Positions 25,587 to 33,736 of a stretch of 39,802 bases of DNA are shown piece by piece. The notes below the pieces were generated by a model, which did not search any database, was not told where the DNA came from, and saw only the letters and a program-made list of their open reading frames with translations. This stretch comes from a virus, in IMG/VR virus record IMGVR_UViG_3300037882_002393, positions 1 through 39,802 of that record; one strand, written 5' to 3'. The position numbers and the translations under genes were made by a program. Positions within the stretch are counted from its first letter, which is position 1. Each line of letters begins with the position of its first letter.

Positions 25587-25987
25587 TTAAATTTACCCAT
25601 AAACGTACTAGTAGCATTATTAATAAAACCACTATTTTGCGACGAAACTCCACTCTCTAAACCACTAATATAACTAACATTATTAGAGATAAATAACCTT
25701 TCATCTCTTTTAACATCCCAAACGTCTATTACAGCGTCCGCAGCTAAAACGGTAGGTGTAAGGTTTCTCCTCTCGGAAAATTTTCCTCTTTTGCCAGTTA
25801 TCTTCAAATAGTCATAGTATGGTTTCCTAATTGTCTCATCAACACTACCGATGTTGACATTCCAATTTGATCGAGCATTACCAGTTCGCAAAGGTGTTCC
25901 TTTAACGATCTCTCTGACCATTGCTGAGGTTTCTTTCTTTATCCTCTTTTCAATGGACTGTATTACTGTCTCAAAACTCTTAGCCAT
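25583..25987 (-). CDS. HK97 gp10-like minor tail protein
   Basis: A 134-residue protein with two traits of the HK97 gp10-like family: the segment GTPLRTGNARSNWNVNIG and the later ISNNVSYISGLESGVSSQNSGF with its Y..LE.G.S.Q pattern. Members of this family are head-tail or tail completion proteins and are usually found among the connector genes; here it is placed between the chaperone frame and the tape measure. It overlaps the 3' end of the GT frame by eight bases and the tape measure start by four. A tail-completion or tail-initiator role is inferred. Confidence 0.75.
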   Translation of the reverse strand: MAKSFETVIQSIEKRIKKETSAMVREIVKGTPLRTGNARSNWNVNIGSVDETIRKPYYDYLKITGKRGKFSERRNLTPTVLAADAVIDVWDVKRDERLFISNNVSYISGLESGVSSQNSGFINNATSTFMGKFK

Positions 25988-26941
25988 CTTTTATGTATTT
26001 CTTCCGTTCACTCAAAAAAAAGTTATCTAAACTTATCATAAGATTTAAAAAAGTCCTAACATTTTCTATACCCATCAATTTAGCATAATTAATAATGTTT
26101 GTCGAGGGTATTACGAGTAATTCCCCCGAAAATCCATGTATAGGTCTATCCCTACTTAAATACCAAAAATGGTCATAAAATTGTTCTATTAAACTATCAT
26201 AAAAGATACTACCCGAGCTATATCCAGCCTTAGGTTTCAAAGAATCTAACTGATTATATAACTTCAATTGTACATATTCATGGAAAGTCACGTCTCTATA
26301 TTCTGGAGCGTTGGCGAGTTCTAAATCTCGCCTAAGTCTTTTTTTAAGTGTTCATCCATTAAACGAGATTCCTCTGGGGTTAGCTCCGCAAACAAAATCT
26401 CTTTTGAACAAAAGAATGTTATAGCCTTAACTAAATCTGTGTATGAATACAACATTCTTTTTATATTTTGCATGGTACTTTCGGCAACATAGTATTCCCC
26501 ATTACTATCTGGTAATACAACACCCGATTTCCACTCATCATTCGCTGAATTTCTATAACAAACACTGTCTGGTATAATACAGTATTCAGTCAAAATAGCA
26601 AAATCGTAGTCAAATTGAGCTTGTTCGATCGTCTTTAAATTATCACCTCTTTTAGCCGTTTCACAAATACTCTTTAATATACCGAATTCAGCCGCCCTTT
26701 CCAGATATTGGCTCACTTTTATAGGTGGGGACGCTGGGTTAAAATATCGTACTTTAATCTTCAGAAAATTATTTACTAATACTTCCTTGCCGTCTACTGC
26801 TAAAGACCCTTTTTCTAACCTAGCATGGTGCCTTAGGGGGTTTAATATTTTTTCTTTTTTAGCCACTATCGCTTCTTCACGATCAATAGTATTACTTTTC
26901 GAATCGACTGAATTTTTATTCGTCTTGTTTTTTGTGGTCAT
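25980..26941 (-). CDS. tail assembly chaperone GT (-1 frameshift product)
   Basis: Predicted product of programmed -1 frameshifting at 26339-26345. Translation of G from ATG 26941 reaches TTA AAA AAA GAC; slipping back one base gives LKKRLRRDLELANAPEYRDV and continues open to the stop at 25980. The extension is 119 residues, for about 320 in total. The extension frame alone would have to start at a GTG (26291) with no good ribosome site, but is open all the way back to the slippery site, as expected for a T domain. In lambda-type phages G and GT in a fixed ratio coat the tape measure and bring in tail-tube subunits. The length, order (tube, G/GT, tape measure) and slippery site all agree. Confidence 0.85.
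26321..26941 (-). CDS. tail assembly chaperone G
   Basis: A 206-residue protein from ATG 26941 with AAAGGAG five bases upstream; a TTG at 26956 lies within the same region and is less likely. The N-terminus is Lys/Asn-rich and disordered-looking, the rest is acidic and helical with ITFFCSKEILFAELTPEESRLMDEHLKKDLGEI at the end (only part quoted as motif: TPEESRLMDEHLKK). It stops five codons after the slippery site. It follows the tail-tube gene by 25 bases. Most ribosomes should make this short form, as in other siphophages. Confidence 0.85.
   Translation of the reverse strand: MTTKNKTNKNSVDSKSNTIDREEAIVAKKEKILNPLRHHARLEKGSLAVDGKEVLVNNFLKIKVRYFNPASPPIKVSQYLERAAEFGILKSICETAKRGDNLKTIEQAQFDYDFAILTEYCIIPDSVCYRNSANDEWKSGVVLPDSNGEYYVAESTMQNIKRMLYSYTDLVKAITFFCSKEILFAELTPEESRLMDEHLKKDLGEI
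26339..26345 (-). promoter_or_regulatory. -1 ribosomal frameshift slippery site A AAA AAA (G)
   Basis: In the G frame the codons are TTA AAA AAA GAC; the heptamer A AAA AAA is followed by G. Both tRNALys anticodons can re-pair after a -1 slip, and the new frame is open from here through the T domain. The stop of G follows 15 bases later. No strong downstream stem is obvious by eye. Confidence 0.85.
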
Positions 26942-26965
26942 AACCACTCCTTTCAATTGTTAGTA

Positions 26966-28516
26966 TTAAAACATTATAACGTCATCATATGCCGATGGGG
27001 CATATAAAAACATACTGATGACAACATTTGTATCAATAATATCATCTTTATTAGCCGTAAATTCATAACTGTTTTTTATTGGATCATTCGCATTCAACTG
27101 TAAGTCTACTGTCGTTATAGCATTTGGTAGGTAGAAGGTAACCCCAGTCCCATTACGTATTGCTCCATAAAACATCGCCCCTTGAAACGTGTCTTTTGTT
27201 GATTTCTGCAAACTCAATATGTCTTTATGAAAAGCAGACATGGTGGCTTTTACATCCAAGCTACCGTCTACTAAACCGATACCAGAATCAGTACCATGAG
27301 CCTTTATGTTAGATGAGTTATTGTTGATCGTTAATGAAAAGTCATCAACAGCTATAATTAGAGGTGTTTCTGTCGCATCGCCTCTTGCCTTTAAAGATGT
27401 CCATTTTGCATGACGAGATGCTTTAATCCTATCATCTGACGATTTATTCTTAGTAGGGAATACACCACTAATCCTTACGTCATTAGGGGCTGCTATGCCA
27501 GTACCACGCTCGGTTTTAGATTGTGAAATAAAAGTCGTACTCAACTTTATAAAATCATCTTGTGCAATATTGACAGACAATTCACTCGGTTCTGCGTTAT
27601 TATGGTAGATATATTGATCTGCTGCTAATGCTACTTCTATTTTAAATTGAGTATGGGTAACATTTGACAATTGTGTTCTTGGTTGTATTTGTAAACTTGT
27701 ATACATACGGATTGTTTTACCAGTAGCAGTGTCGTTAGACCAAACAATAGATGTATCTATAAACTCTATAGCATTTGTTGACACTGACTTTACAATTGCT
27801 TTAGAAGCCAATGCAGGTACCGTCGATCCAAGAATAAATGCAGGAACATGAGACGCATCATTGTCATAAAATAGTACTGTTTGTCCCGGTACTAAACCTA
27901 TTGTTGTAAGGTCATATGTAGTTGTAGTAAGTTTTGCTGGATTGCCACCAGATGGAGCTACGAAAACAGCATCTCCTGAGGTAAATTGTACCCCAACTTT
28001 ATGGAGTTTAAAGTCTGCTGGTAATGTTTCATCAACTAAAGTACTGCCAGACGCTCGCATATCAGTACCTGACGTAACTGTTGTTATAACATGTAAGCCA
28101 TTATTAGCGGCATTTACTGCCCCTTTTGTAAAAACAAGGTCTCCAACTTTAAAATTGGTATTAAGACCAGAAGCCGCACCAAAAACCGAATTTGTTGCGG
28201 TTGTAGATGTTATTTGCACAGGATTAAACTTAGACGCTGAGCCAACGAAACCAGTACGACATATAGACTGAATCAAATCCATATGATCATCATTTAAAAA
28301 TTCTAATTCTATCTGTGGATTATAGTTAGTACCAGTAACAACTGATTGTTCAATCATCCTACTGGGCGAAAACGCCTCAGAATTTTTTATATCAGTCTGC
28401 CCTATTAAAGACTGCAATGACGTTGGTTTTACAATCTCAAACCTAGACGACCCATTAACAGGTTCTTTCGCTAATCTAACTTCTAGAGAGTTCGACGGGT
28501 ATGTGGTAACTGGCAT
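26966..28516 (-). CDS. major tail (tube) protein
   Basis: A 516-residue tail tube subunit. The N-terminal part carries EAFSPSRMIEQSVVTGTNYNP followed by IELEF, DHMDLIQSICRTGF, and the C-terminal part has ADDFSLTINNN with GLVDGSLDV and FYLPNA, which together are the pattern of phage tube proteins of the two-tandem-domain type (TubE-like, gpV-related). Internal repeats of beta strands are evident in the length. A strong promoter (28547-28575) is directly upstream and ribosome site AAGGAT precedes the ATG, so it should be one of the most abundant products. It is followed by the G/GT chaperone genes as usual. Confidence 0.9.
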   Translation of the reverse strand: MPVTTYPSNSLEVRLAKEPVNGSSRFEIVKPTSLQSLIGQTDIKNSEAFSPSRMIEQSVVTGTNYNPQIELEFLNDDHMDLIQSICRTGFVGSASKFNPVQITSTTATNSVFGAASGLNTNFKVGDLVFTKGAVNAANNGLHVITTVTSGTDMRASGSTLVDETLPADFKLHKVGVQFTSGDAVFVAPSGGNPAKLTTTTYDLTTIGLVPGQTVLFYDNDASHVPAFILGSTVPALASKAIVKSVSTNAIEFIDTSIVWSNDTATGKTIRMYTSLQIQPRTQLSNVTHTQFKIEVALAADQYIYHNNAEPSELSVNIAQDDFIKLSTTFISQSKTERGTGIAAPNDVRISGVFPTKNKSSDDRIKASRHAKWTSLKARGDATETPLIIAVDDFSLTINNNSSNIKAHGTDSGIGLVDGSLDVKATMSAFHKDILSLQKSTKDTFQGAMFYGAIRNGTGVTFYLPNAITTVDLQLNANDPIKNSYEFTANKDDIIDTNVVISMFLYAPSAYDDVIMF

Positions 28517-28546
28517 CGTATATCCTTATTTATAAATTTAAGCTCT

Positions 28547-28575
28547 AATATAGATTATTAATGAATAATTGTCAA
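28547..28575 (-). promoter_or_regulatory. sigma-70 promoter for the tail tube gene
   Basis: On the minus strand TTGACA (28570-28575), exactly 17 bases, then TATATT (28547-28552); the -35 is perfect and the -10 matches at five of six. The TGA stop of the upstream tail-terminator gene (28572-28574) lies inside the -35 box. The spacer holds a 6-bp inverted repeat (ATTATT/AATAAT). The predicted start is some 25 bases upstream of the tube gene ATG. Confidence 0.8.
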
Positions 28576-29036
28576 GTCACTACTTTAAAAGTTATATCGA
28601 TTGAATACCCTAAACCAGCATTGATAATTTCCATATCTTTTACTTGAGAAACTTCTAATACCCAAGCACCACTCACAGGTAATACTGATTGCTTAATAAG
28701 ATTATTGACAATTTTATCCCTCATATTTGACATAGCTTGTATAGTGATAGTATCACCACTACTAAGAGTAATTGTAGGAAAGAAAATATACGCACGCATC
28801 TTATGTATATTCTCGACAAGAGGATCGAAACCATGCGATATAGCCTCACTTTTTGAACTCACATCATAAATTGATAAAAAAGGGGTTTTAAAATCACCTT
28901 CTGTTTGTTCTGATTGTTCGTCGACTAATCTTATCTGATTAATAGAATATGGTATTTCAGTAAATGTTTCTATGTATGTCTGCCATACGTTATTTAACAA
29001 ACTCGCTATCTCTTTATACGCCGCTAGCATCGCCAT
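28572..29036 (-). CDS. tail terminator / completion protein
   Basis: A 154-residue protein located just before the tail tube gene, where gpU-type tail terminators stand. The sequence has a helical start (YKEIASLLNNVWQTYI), the DFKTPFLSIYDVSSKSEA strand region and a C-terminal beta stretch ending in YSIDITFKVVT, compatible with the small alpha/beta terminator fold. It probably caps the completed tail tube and joins it to the head. The identification is by position and size; sequence similarity to a known family is not clear to me. Confidence 0.6.
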   Translation of the reverse strand: MAMLAAYKEIASLLNNVWQTYIETFTEIPYSINQIRLVDEQSEQTEGDFKTPFLSIYDVSSKSEAISHGFDPLVENIHKMRAYIFFPTITLSSGDTITIQAMSNMRDKIVNNLIKQSVLPVSGAWVLEVSQVKDMEIINAGLGYSIDITFKVVT

Positions 29037-29039
29037 CTA

Positions 29040-29411
29040 TCAAGCCTTCCCACCTAAAAATAATTTAAACAATATATCCGTGTTGTTTTTTAAAGAAATT
29101 GATTCCCATCTTATTATCTTATATGTTTGCCCTTCTGTTAAAACATCATCATCTTGATTGGGGGTAAATGGGAGCGTTTTTGCACTCACTAAAATAACAG
29201 TCGCCTTTGAATCAATACTCTGCCTTTTAAACTTTTTTGATTCTGCCGGTAGCACGACCCCTACAGTAGTAAAATCCTGCGTAATAGTTGTTAGAGATGT
29301 CAAATCGGATGGGTTTTTTGTCTTAGTACGCCTTCTGACAATAACGTCTGTTGACCCAAATTCTCTTGCTAATTCTTCTATAGTAGCAAAAAATTCGTCC
29401 TCTAAAGCCAT
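29040..29411 (-). CDS. head-tail connector, stopper-like protein
   Basis: A 123-residue protein with the pattern of small head-tail joining (stopper) proteins: an N-terminal helix with the LAREFGSTDVIVRRRTK segment, a central GVVLPAESK loop region and a beta C-terminus with the YKIIRWESISL strand. It lies between the DnaT-like adaptor (no gap: stop TAA then ATG) and the tail terminator, the usual order adaptor, stopper, terminator. Role in retaining DNA and attaching the tail is inferred from context. Confidence 0.6.
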   Translation of the reverse strand: MALEDEFFATIEELAREFGSTDVIVRRRTKTKNPSDLTSLTTITQDFTTVGVVLPAESKKFKRQSIDSKATVILVSAKTLPFTPNQDDDVLTEGQTYKIIRWESISLKNNTDILFKLFLGGKA

Positions 29412-29954
29412 TTATAAGACCATACACATAGGGGTTAGTAAATTAGTCCTAGCCATTAAAGAGTCCCCTTTCCTTACGTGTTCATTCTTTTTCAATTGTT
29501 GTCTAGCCTTAGGATCATATCTAACCTCTTTTTCTAGTACATCTAATTTCTTTCTTTCATAGATTAAAGATTTACTAGAATTATCTTCATAAAGCACACC
29601 CAAAAGAGAAGCAATAGCATATTCAGCAACTGCCTCTTTAAACCTCGTCGTTATATCGCCAACCAATATGTACGAACCATTGACATATGCTTGTGTTTCA
29701 ACTCTAGGCATTTCTGTAGACTGCCCATTCGCTTTAGGTGAAGATATGAATCTACCACCAGTATATTGTCCCGTATATGCGTATTTATTATCAACATAAC
29801 TACTGGCTTCAATACATGCTGCTTTCTTCTTATCAGTTGTCCATGCCGCATTATTCAAAGCCCTATCTGTAAGATAAGACCCTAAATAAACATCATCTAT
29901 ATATGCGTTTGCGTCTAGTACAGTTCCAGTATTGTCTTGTAAAATTAACGACAT
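29412..29954 (-). CDS. head-tail adaptor, DnaT-like phage family
   Basis: A 180-residue protein of the family often labelled DnaT-like single-stranded-DNA-binding protein in phages, whose place in the genome is that of the head-tail adaptor. Family traits: LILQDNTGTVLDANAYID at the start, then W..K...CIEASSYVDNKY and GQYTGGRF. It is followed directly by the stopper-like gene and stands two genes after the capsid. The DnaT label is historical and a replication role is unlikely; it most probably binds the portal ring. Confidence 0.8.
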   Translation of the reverse strand: MSLILQDNTGTVLDANAYIDDVYLGSYLTDRALNNAAWTTDKKKAACIEASSYVDNKYAYTGQYTGGRFISSPKANGQSTEMPRVETQAYVNGSYILVGDITTRFKEAVAEYAIASLLGVLYEDNSSKSLIYERKKLDVLEKEVRYDPKARQQLKKNEHVRKGDSLMARTNLLTPMCMVL

Positions 29955-29977
29955 ATTAACCCTCTATCTATAATAGA

Positions 29978-30739
29978 TTATTTAGCTTTATTGTCTACAG
30001 TTTTAACATCGGGTGCTTTCTCACCTTCTGAATCAACTTTTTCTAAAGTAGGTTCTGGTTTAGGAAATAGTTTACTGAAAGAATCATCTATTTTTCCACT
30101 TTCCACTACACTATCTATTTTAATAGACGCTTTACTTTTTTTCCTTTTTTCAGATTGAGCTAACTCCTCTTGTAATATTTTATTCGCCATCTCTTCGATT
30201 TCAACTTCTCTCAATTGAGCTAGAGCTTTCTCTTTAGCAATCGCTATGGCAGCATTTCTCTTATCGATAGCTCGAGTATATCCCTCAAGGATTTCAGATA
30301 TTTTTCTTGATTCTTCAATATTAGAAGCCCTCTTCTCTATGCCTAATGTAGCCATAGTTTCTTTTAGTTCTTTTGAAAGTTTTAATATGCCTTCAAGAGC
30401 GTTTGCGTTAGAATTGTCTGTAAATATAAAATTCATTTCTATTAATGCAAATTGTATCTTCATATAGTCTTCTACAGTAACATTACCCATAACATATACA
30501 TCAGTATCAGCATGTTGTACTATAAATTCTTTACCTTGTCTTTGCTCTTCTGGCAATAGCCCATTATTGATAAATTGAAAGAGATGGTTCCAAGACCTTA
30601 AATCAAAATTTAAATGAGCGGCATAGTTCCTCTGTACCATGTATATCTCATATCTTTGTGTAGTTGCATATGTGCTTTTTTTAAAATCAAATTGAGAATA
30701 TAAATCAGGTATTTGGGCGTAGGTTGTATCGTTTGTCAT
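29978..30739 (-). CDS. structural-region protein with coiled coil
   Basis: A 253-residue protein between the capsid gene and the head-tail adaptor. The first 110 residues are globular and Tyr/Phe-rich; residues about 120-195 form a long charged helix likely to be coiled (IEESRKISEIL...LAQLREVEIEEMANKIL); the end is Lys/Glu/Pro-rich and disordered. No catalytic motif and no signal peptide. The place and build suggest a virion or assembly protein such as a head decoration or internal protein, or an assembly factor, but I cannot name the family. The ribosome site AAGGAG precedes the ATG. Confidence 0.6.
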   Translation of the reverse strand: MTNDTTYAQIPDLYSQFDFKKSTYATTQRYEIYMVQRNYAAHLNFDLRSWNHLFQFINNGLLPEEQRQGKEFIVQHADTDVYVMGNVTVEDYMKIQFALIEMNFIFTDNSNANALEGILKLSKELKETMATLGIEKRASNIEESRKISEILEGYTRAIDKRNAAIAIAKEKALAQLREVEIEEMANKILQEELAQSEKRKKSKASIKIDSVVESGKIDDSFSKLFPKPEPTLEKVDSEGEKAPDVKTVDNKAK

Positions 30740-30767
30740 TGTAGTCTCCTTATTCAGTATAATATTA

Positions 30768-30797
30768 ATAGTCTAAACCTAGCATGGTTTAGACTAT
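30768..30797. terminator. 12-bp perfect inverted repeat after the capsid gene
   Basis: ATAGTCTAAACC (30768-30779) and GGTTTAGACTAT (30786-30797) flank a six-base loop between the capsid stop and the next gene. The stem is strong for this AT-rich genome. There is no T run after it, so it may act as partial terminator or as a 3' stabilizer of the capsid mRNA. It overlaps the candidate promoter at 30776-30805. Confidence 0.6.
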
Positions 30798-30805
30798 GAT
30801 GTCAA
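30776..30805 (-). promoter_or_regulatory. candidate promoter overlapping the capsid hairpin
   Basis: On the minus strand TTGACA (30800-30805) with 18 bases to TAGGTT (30776-30781). The -35 is perfect, the -10 poor. The hairpin of 30768-30797 covers the spacer and -10, so this looks either like a regulated promoter or like a -35 lookalike beside a terminator. Confidence 0.4.
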
Positions 30806-30815
30806 CTATTTATTG

Positions 30816-32045
30816 TTATGTTACAACGATACCTTTTAATTGAACTAGAGGTGTCATTGACACTAAGTTCATAGATAAAAATAGATATTGAATTTCATCT
30901 AATCTTGCAGCATCAACTTGTTTACGACCATCAAACCCTTTAGAGAATAAGATAAGTTGTAAAAATCTTATAAAGTCTTGTGACCAAATACCCATAGTGA
31001 TAGCGTTTAAGTCAAATGGTATTCTGAAAGTGCCAGCATTACCAGTAGCGTTCATTAAAGCAATAGGTAAAAGTCCAGTTAAAGCAGCTCCGCCAATAGA
31101 AACTCCCGGAAATGTTCCAAAATATAAACTTGTTGTATTTGTAGAAGTTCCTTGAGATATACCATTTGGGATATGGTCTGTTCTAAAAGTAGGGATACCG
31201 TTTAAAATACCATAATCTACAGTGCCTGCTGCATCTTGAAGGGTATAGTGGTTTACTATAGCATTAACGCCATCAGTAGCCGCCCTTAACCCCTTACCAT
31301 TACCTGCAACGAAGACTCCAGTTTGTATAGCTAAAGCGTCTGCTATGCTAATAGAGGTTTGTCCTTGATTTCCAGACCCTCTAACCATTCTTAACATAAT
31401 ATCAGAGCCAACCATGCCATGAGCATCAGTTAATTGTCTTACGGCATTTGTAATATCAGCTTTCGTAGGAGAACCTCCATTAGGGTTACCACCATTTGCA
31501 ACAAATGATAAACCAGCTCCAACATGAGTTCCTAATCCATTGATTTGAGTACCCACACCAGTTCCAATAGCAATATGTTCTCCAAGTTTAGCAAGTAACC
31601 CAGCTATAGCACCCATAAGTTGCTGATAATAACCAGAAGGTACGTTTGGAAACCCACCTGCACCTTGATTAAGAGTCATTCTATTTTGGAAATAGATTTG
31701 CTCTTTTATGTCAGTTGTTAAATTGGTTTGATATTCTTTAAGGGTTTCAGCAGTTCTTGTACCCATAACAGAAGGAGATGCAGTTAATGTACCACCAATA
31801 GCCTCATTATACGCATTCTTTTTCTGACCGATGGTTTGATATGACCATGTATCGCCCTCTGTAACAAAGAGGTTGGTCATCATGTCGCCAGCCGCACCAT
31901 TTCTATTTCTTGTATCTATAGTAGCACCAAATAAACTTGGTGTGAAAACGTCGATCGGGTTTTGAGTTGGATCAATTTTAAAACCATTTACTCTTGAAAC
32001 GAGTGCAGGGTTTATACCTTTGAAACCTGCGAAATAAGTCGTCAT
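30816..32045 (-). CDS. major capsid protein
   Basis: A 409-residue protein assigned as capsid because it follows the scaffold gene, precedes the connector genes, has its own promoter and an abundant-protein composition with few charged clusters (many Gly, Thr, Asn, Ala). The N-terminal YFAGFKGINPALVSR and the LTTDIKEQIYFQNRMTLNQGAG region are not a motif I know well, so the HK97 fold is an inference. It ends with LVQLKGIVVT. No visible cleavage signal or separate protease gene in the head module. The ribosome site AAAAGGAA before ATG 32045 lies beside one arm of a 14-bp inverted repeat. Confidence 0.75.
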   Translation of the reverse strand: MTTYFAGFKGINPALVSRVNGFKIDPTQNPIDVFTPSLFGATIDTRNRNGAAGDMMTNLFVTEGDTWSYQTIGQKKNAYNEAIGGTLTASPSVMGTRTAETLKEYQTNLTTDIKEQIYFQNRMTLNQGAGGFPNVPSGYYQQLMGAIAGLLAKLGEHIAIGTGVGTQINGLGTHVGAGLSFVANGGNPNGGSPTKADITNAVRQLTDAHGMVGSDIMLRMVRGSGNQGQTSISIADALAIQTGVFVAGNGKGLRAATDGVNAIVNHYTLQDAAGTVDYGILNGIPTFRTDHIPNGISQGTSTNTTSLYFGTFPGVSIGGAALTGLLPIALMNATGNAGTFRIPFDLNAITMGIWSQDFIRFLQLILFSKGFDGRKQVDAARLDEIQYLFLSMNLVSMTPLVQLKGIVVT

Positions 32046-32054
32046 GTTTAATTC

Positions 32055-32095
32055 CTTTTCTATCTATGTATTAATTTTTACCATAGATAGAAAAG
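32055..32095. repeat. 14-bp perfect inverted repeat before the capsid gene
   Basis: CTTTTCTATCTATG (32055-32068) and its exact reverse complement (32082-32095) flank 13 bases. In a transcript reading through from the scaffold gene the hairpin would take up part of the AAAAGG ribosome site of the capsid gene. A transcript begun at the 32075-32103 promoter would start inside it and leave the site open. So the repeat could let the promoter, not the read-through, set capsid translation. It could also be a terminator or operator. Confidence 0.75.
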
Positions 32096-32103
32096 TTAGT
32101 CAA
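32075..32103 (-). promoter_or_regulatory. sigma-70-like promoter for the capsid gene
   Basis: On the minus strand TTGACT (32098-32103), 17 bases, TAAAAA (32075-32080), in the 66-base gap after the scaffold stop at 32112. The -35 matches five and the -10 four of six positions. Its spacer carries one arm of the 14-bp inverted repeat and its -10 lies in the loop. Confidence 0.55.
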
Positions 32104-32111
32104 CGGGTATT

Positions 32112-33041
32112 TTAACTATTTTTAATTTTCTGGCTATTTGGTGTTAAAAACTCCATAGCATAATTTGTTACAGTATTGTCTGCTGTACTAGATTGTGCCG
32201 CTTGTGGATTGGTTTTTTGTTGAACTGTTGTAACAGTTGACCCACCGTTATTAAAATTCAAAGAAAGTGTAGAACGCATATCGGTACTAGACGCAGACGA
32301 TTGCGGTGTTCCAATTCCTAACTTCTGTGCATCCGTACTTGTTAGTGTTTCGTTTTGAGGTTTAAATAAAACCGAAAAATCGTTATGGCTTTTATATGAT
32401 GTTATAAAATCCCCTAGTCCTGCAGGTTCACTCTCTGAATTTAAAAGTTGTAAAGATGGGTTGTCAGGGTTTTTAAAAATGATCTGTGGTTGGTAGACGT
32501 TTTTAGGGTCTACCTTAACATCTATAAGGTCTTTTAACGATGAAATCGCCAAATTTTTACTAGCGGGATTGCCTATCTCACGTAATGCTTCTTCAATATA
32601 GCGGTTTTTATAGCTTTCATTTAAAGCAGATAATAATCCTTCATTCGATTTCCCTGCGGCAGAAATATCAGCTTTGTATTTCTCCTCTAATGATTTCACG
32701 CTCTCTGTATGTGTTTTTTGTAGCTTCACTAAATCTTCCGATGAGTTACCATTCAATTTATCAGTTAAAAATTCATAAATAGCGTCTTCTGCATTATCCT
32801 CTTTATTTTCAAATCCAAATTTCGACAATATTTCGTTAAAACGATTTATTTGTAATTTCTGATTTTCTAGTTGTGTGGTTAGTGATCCAATCTTGGCATC
32901 AGATGTTTGTTTAGCTTTTGCATGCTTTTGACTAATAGCAGCTATCTGAGCTTGAATATCTGGTTCCACAGAAGTACCCTCTGGATTTTCCACTGGAGCT
33001 TGTGATTGTTGTGTTTGTTGTGGTTGTGATGATATAGTCAT
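32112..33041 (-). CDS. capsid scaffolding protein
   Basis: A 309-residue protein directly before the capsid gene. It begins with a Gln/Pro/Ser-rich disordered segment, then a helical coiled-coil zone (IAAISQKHAKAKQTSDAKIGSLT...QKLQINRFNEIL and SVKSLEEKYKADIS), and ends in a Ser/Thr/Gln-rich region. That build and position are those of scaffolding proteins that guide procapsid formation. No protease motif is evident, so it does not appear to be fused to a maturation protease. Its ATG overlaps the lysozyme stop by four bases. Confidence 0.75.
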   Translation of the reverse strand: MTISSQPQQTQQSQAPVENPEGTSVEPDIQAQIAAISQKHAKAKQTSDAKIGSLTTQLENQKLQINRFNEILSKFGFENKEDNAEDAIYEFLTDKLNGNSSEDLVKLQKTHTESVKSLEEKYKADISAAGKSNEGLLSALNESYKNRYIEEALREIGNPASKNLAISSLKDLIDVKVDPKNVYQPQIIFKNPDNPSLQLLNSESEPAGLGDFITSYKSHNDFSVLFKPQNETLTSTDAQKLGIGTPQSSASSTDMRSTLSLNFNNGGSTVTTVQQKTNPQAAQSSTADNTVTNYAMEFLTPNSQKIKNS

Positions 33042-33736
33042 TTAGTTGTCCTTTCTTCAAAACTTCTATAAACGTCGTTTGTTAAAATATTTGCATATCT
33101 TAATTTAAATCTTTTAATATTGTCCGATTTCTGTCCCCGCTTACCTAACCAAGTTGTCCCTAAGAAACTTTCTTGAGCTTTTTCTCTAGCCTCCTCGTAT
33201 GGTTTGAATCGAGGATCAGAAAATTTTTGCATTTCAGTAATATCGCTATATAAATCAGCCATATGATATGCTTCTATAAATCGTCTAATAACTAAACCTT
33301 TTAATACCTTACCATCACCTTTGATATACAGCATTATGTGCGATAAAACAAATGGTAAATCAGTATTTTTACCCCCTAAAACTTTGTCTCGATATGAATC
33401 TAATATATTTAAATATGCTTTATTACCTAAATTATAGCTTAAGGATACAAGAGTATCAAAATGATTTTGCGGTATAATAACTCCGCCCAAATCCTCACGG
33501 ACTTTTTCTATACTCTTACCTAAAACAAAAAAGAATAAATCAATAGCTTCATCATAAGATATAATATCGCCTTGTTTTACTTTTTTACCATTTTGATAAA
33601 AAGTATTACCAAAACCTATTGTCCATACATTGGCGGGACATTTATATGCCGATAGTTTTTTATCCCCAATATCACGGGCAAACTCCTCGAATGCCGCTAT
33701 TAATAATAGCATATCATGGCTTATTGTTTGTTTCAT
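33038..33736 (-). CDS. GH24 (T4-type) lysozyme
   Basis: A 232-residue muramidase-like protein that would cut peptidoglycan. The catalytic region reads IAAFEEFARDI...LSAYKCPANVWTIGFGNT: Glu17 is the general acid, Cys33 stands where T4 lysozyme has Asp20, and Thr39 matches Thr26. Cys at the second position occurs in other GH24 enzymes and a T4 D20C variant is known to be active, so activity is likely. There is no signal peptide or signal-anchor, so it needs a holin or is delivered with the virion. The gene lies between portal and scaffold, overlapping the portal gene by 23 bases, at the place where a head maturation protease usually is. The C-terminal 80 residues extend beyond the usual GH24 length. 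Confidence 0.85.
   Translation of the reverse strand: MKQTISHDMLLLIAAFEEFARDIGDKKLSAYKCPANVWTIGFGNTFYQNGKKVKQGDIISYDEAIDLFFFVLGKSIEKVREDLGGVIIPQNHFDTLVSLSYNLGNKAYLNILDSYRDKVLGGKNTDLPFVLSHIMLYIKGDGKVLKGLVIRRFIEAYHMADLYSDITEMQKFSDPRFKPYEEAREKAQESFLGTTWLGKRGQKSDNIKRFKLRYANILTNDVYRSFEERTTK

Noticed and set aside
32112-33736. Head maturation protease
   Set aside because: Neither the scaffold nor the lysozyme gene shows a serine or ClpP-type protease motif; none was found elsewhere in the head module.
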